Below, in pieces: positions 5,663-7,869 of a DNA stretch of 7,869 nucleotides (the stretch's first letter is position 1; each line of letters begins with the position of its first letter). The DNA is from Chitinophagaceae bacterium. Lineage in GTDB: Bacteria > Bacteroidota > Bacteroidia > Chitinophagales > Chitinophagaceae. The DNA lies in contig JAHEZB010000072.1 in assembly GCA_023251285.1 (NCBI GenBank), forward strand, positions 1 through 7,869, in the 5' to 3' direction. The notes below the pieces were generated by a model that saw only the letters and a program-made list of their open reading frames with translations, searched no databases and was not told where the DNA came from. Position numbers and translations under genes: made by a program.

Positions 5663-7279
5663 TTGGATACAAAATTTCAATCAGAATATTTGCCCTATTC
5701 GCAGACAGGAAAGTTTACCAAAATTGTTTTGGATTATGTTAATGATGCTCCGCAATTAAAAGATTTTTATGAACATCCGGTAAACCTGGAAGCAATCAAA
5801 TCGGCGATTGCTGAAAGAAAAAAATATAAAACAAACCGGCAGGTATTAGCAGGGCAATTTACGGTTCAATATAAAGATCTCGAATGTTGCAATCTTGTAA
5901 AATCGAATATAGACACGCTTTTGAATGAAAATACTTTTACCGTTTGTACGGCGCATCAGCCAAATATTTTTACCGGGCATCTTTATTTTGTATATAAAAT
6001 TTTACATACAATAAAGCTGGCCAATTCTTTGAAAAAAGAATTACCGGAATACAATTTTGTTCCGGTTTTTTTTATGGGAAGTGAAGATGCTGATTTAGAA
6101 GAACTGAATCATGTAGTAATTGATGGAGTAAAATATCAATGGGAAACCAAGCAAACCGGGGCGGTTGGCAGAATGAAAGTAGATGATAATCTGATCAGGT
6201 TAATTGAAAAAATTGCCGGAAGATTAGCAGTTGAAGTATTTGGAAAACCTTTGATCGAACTATTAAAAAAATGTTTTGTAAAAGGTTCAACTATTGAAGA
6301 AGCGACATTTTTATTTGTTCACTACCTGTTCCAGGAATACGGGTTATTAGTTCTTTTACCCGACACGGCTGCTTTTAAAAAAGAAATGATTTCCATTTTC
6401 GAAGATGATATTTTTAATCATACCTCTTCTCAAATTGTAGAACAAACTTCTAAAAAATTATCACAGTATTACAAGGCGCAGGCGTATCCACGTGAGATCA
6501 ACTTGTTTTATTTAAAGGATAATTTGCGGAACAGAATCATTCCTGTTAACGATCACTTTGTAGTTCATGATACTGACATTGTTTTTACAAAAGAAGAAAT
6601 TAAGAATGAACTTCAGCAATATCCCGAACGCTTTAGTCCCAATGTGATTTTACGCGGTTTGTTCCAGGAAATTATTTTGCCGGATGTAGCGTGGATCGGT
6701 GGTGGCGGAGAGCTGGCGTATTGGCTGCAATTAAAAGATTTATTTAAAAATTACCAGGTTCCATATCCTGTTTTGGTGTTAAGAAATTCATTTTTAATTG
6801 TCGATAAAAAATATAAAAAATTATTGCAGAAATTGAATCTTAATCCTATCAACCTGTTTAAAGGAAAAGACGTTTTGTTCGAAGAAATGATAAGGCACGA
6901 GAGCAAATCTGTTTTAAACTTAACCAAAGAGAAAAAGGAATTCGAAAATATTTATGACAAGATTGAAGATACTGCAAAGAAAATTGATCCGACGCTCATT
7001 CGACACGTTAATGCCATTGAAGCAAGACATGTCAAGGCTTTAACTGCTTTGGAAAAAAAAATGTTTCGGGCTGAAAAGAGAAAATTTTCCGATCACGGGA
7101 ATCAATTGAATAAAATATTTTCCACTTTATTTCCCAACGATGGTTTACAGGAACGTACAGAAAATTTTATGCTTTTTTATTCAAAATGGGGAAATGCTTT
7201 TTTTGAAATGTTGTATGATGCTTCGCTTACCCTGGAAGAAGAATTCTGCATCGTTGAAGAATTAATATCCGGAGAATAA
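5663..7279 (+). CDS. bshC: Bacillithiol biosynthesis cysteine-adding enzyme BshC
   Basis: This 538-residue cytoplasmic enzyme should add L-cysteine to glucosaminyl-malate, the last step of bacillithiol synthesis. The BshC core is clear: VCTAHQPNIFTGHLYFVYKILHTIKLA (94-120), FVPVFFMGSEDADLEELNHV (132-151), FSPNVILRGLFQEIILPDVAWIGGGGELAYW (324-354), then a charged, helical C-terminal region (about 415-475) matching the family's coiled coil. The length is typical. The start is TTG at 5663: an in-frame TAA lies at 5648-5650 and no other start occurs before the first conserved block. BshA and BshB, the earlier steps, are not in the window. Its own promoter precedes it, so it is probably not part of the polysaccharide operon, although it follows on the same strand after 138 bases. 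BshC was long annotated as a putative pyruvate-ligase-like protein of unknown function; the motif match is strong, but activity in this organism is inferred. Confidence 0.9.
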   Translation: MDTKFQSEYLPYSQTGKFTKIVLDYVNDAPQLKDFYEHPVNLEAIKSAIAERKKYKTNRQVLAGQFTVQYKDLECCNLVKSNIDTLLNENTFTVCTAHQPNIFTGHLYFVYKILHTIKLANSLKKELPEYNFVPVFFMGSEDADLEELNHVVIDGVKYQWETKQTGAVGRMKVDDNLIRLIEKIAGRLAVEVFGKPLIELLKKCFVKGSTIEEATFLFVHYLFQEYGLLVLLPDTAAFKKEMISIFEDDIFNHTSSQIVEQTSKKLSQYYKAQAYPREINLFYLKDNLRNRIIPVNDHFVVHDTDIVFTKEEIKNELQQYPERFSPNVILRGLFQEIILPDVAWIGGGGELAYWLQLKDLFKNYQVPYPVLVLRNSFLIVDKKYKKLLQKLNLNPINLFKGKDVLFEEMIRHESKSVLNLTKEKKEFENIYDKIEDTAKKIDPTLIRHVNAIEARHVKALTALEKKMFRAEKRKFSDHGNQLNKIFSTLFPNDGLQERTENFMLFYSKWGNAFFEMLYDASLTLEEEFCIVEELISGE

Positions 7280-7336
7280 AAGTAAGAATTCTGGTTATTT
7301 GTTTTTTTGCTGGTACTTCAAAAATCAATTCTAATA

Positions 7337-7358
7337 AAAAACAATACAAGCTGTTTTT
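7337..7358 (+). terminator. Possible weak terminator after bshC
   Basis: AAAAACA (7337-7343) and TGTTTTT (7352-7358) can form a seven-pair stem with an eight-base loop, 57 bases past the bshC stop codon. The 3' arm supplies a run of five T. The stem has only one G-C pair, so it is weak, and the call rests on position as much as on structure. The rest of the 189-base gap (7280-7468) shows no gene that I can support. Confidence 0.28.
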
Positions 7359-7468
7359 CCGACTGGTCAAAAAAAAACTCGTATTACAGTTACATATTTG
7401 AACACAAATCCGGCACTTAAAGTCTCCTTTATCAGTTACTTTTACAGACTTCTTAAAGAAAAAAATTA

Positions 7469-7869
7469 ATGGATCCAAGGCAATTTTATCAAAACAAATT
7501 AGAAGAATTACGAGCTCGCCTAAAACAACTGCAACAGAGAAAATCTTCTTTCGCGTGGCTTCGTCTCGGCGCTATTTTCGCTATCATCGCGGGGTTTTAT
7601 TTTTTGTGGTCTTTAGGAATTGTATACGTGATCATCGCTTCAGTTGTATTGCTGATAATTTTTGTCAGGCTCGTTAATGCGGATCTGAAAAATCAGGGTA
7701 GAATTGAACACACAAACCAACTGATCCGCATTAATGAAAACGAATTGAAGTTTTTGGATGGAAATTATTATAATTTTCCTTCCGGCGCTGAACATATTCC
7801 GAAAGAACACCCTTATGCAAATGATCTGGATATTTTCGGACGTGCTTCCTTATTCCAATATTTGAATCG
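7469..7869 (+). CDS. Membrane-anchored MutS-like protein, N-terminal part (3' end outside window)
   Basis: The ATG at 7469 opens a frame of 133 whole codons that runs off the window; an in-frame TAA at 7454-7456 supports this start. The N terminus is a basic, Gln/Leu-rich helix (about residues 4-25), followed by two probable membrane helices at about 29-47 and 49-66, then a charged linker. The end of the visible part, HPYANDLDIFGRASLFQYLN (114-133), matches the start of the MutS core domain in a family of Bacteroidota MutS homologues that have membrane helices instead of the mismatch-recognition domain and carry a MutS ATPase at the C terminus. The ATPase is not visible here, so that part is inferred from the family. 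These proteins are usually labelled DNA mismatch repair protein, but the missing recognition domain and the membrane helices make a role in classical mismatch repair doubtful. No clear promoter was found in front of it. Confidence 0.68.
   Translation, partial: MDPRQFYQNKLEELRARLKQLQQRKSSFAWLRLGAIFAIIAGFYFLWSLGIVYVIIASVVLLIIFVRLVNADLKNQGRIEHTNQLIRINENELKFLDGNYYNFPSGAEHIPKEHPYANDLDIFGRASLFQYLN

Noticed and set aside
7285..7332. AGAATT/AATTCT inverted repeat after bshC
   Set aside because: The six-base AT-rich arms are separated by 36 bases, which is too weak for a terminator or a mobile-element end.
7393..7400. CATATTTG as a promoter for the MutS-like gene
   Set aside because: It has one mismatch in the box and no TTTG-like element about 20 bases upstream, only a poly-A run.
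7227..7478. Minus-strand open frame across the bshC end and the following gap
   Set aside because: It overlaps the ends of two better-supported genes, with a Phe/Lys-rich, motif-free product; the gap is better read as noncoding.

Overview
The window looks like chromosomal DNA from a member of the Bacteroidota, possibly near the Chitinophagaceae or Sphingobacteriia. It is AT-rich, has no Shine-Dalgarno motifs ahead of its genes, carries one clear Bacteroidota-type -7 promoter box (TAnnTTTG) and encodes a bacillithiol enzyme (BshC) of the type seen in that phylum. The exact genus cannot be read from the sequence. All eight supported genes are on the + strand; I see no convincing minus-strand gene, RNA gene, mobile element or CRISPR array. 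No intergenic stretch exceeds 200 bases.

Bases 1-5524 are a sugar-nucleotide supply block for surface polysaccharide. It opens with the 3' end of a UDP-glucose 6-dehydrogenase (ugd), then a UDP-glucuronate decarboxylase (uxs). Together these give UDP-glucose -> UDP-glucuronate -> UDP-xylose. Next come a TviB/WbpA-type UDP-N-acetylglucosamine 6-dehydrogenase and a TviC/WbpP-type UDP-hexose 4-epimerase that overlap by 13 bases; together they should give UDP-N-acetylgalactosaminuronate. The block ends with rmlC and rmlD, the last two steps to dTDP-L-rhamnose. RmlA, RmlB, glycosyltransferases, flippase and polymerase are absent here and must lie outside the window. The predicted precursor set (xylose, glucuronate, acidic amino-sugar, rhamnose) suggests an acidic capsule, exopolysaccharide or O-antigen, but the polymer itself cannot be named.

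Bases 5525-7279 hold a separate unit: a good promoter just ahead of bshC (cysteine-adding enzyme of bacillithiol synthesis), which must start at a TTG. After a 189-base gap, bases 7469-7869 carry the N-terminal part of a membrane-anchored MutS-like protein that runs off the window.

The block is mostly ordinary in gene content. The more unusual points are the three non-ATG starts, the stop codons abutting start codons, the short predicted leader of bshC, short repeats between genes, and an Ala in the third glycine position of the RmlD nucleotide-binding loop. I found no convincing sign of a previously undescribed system.
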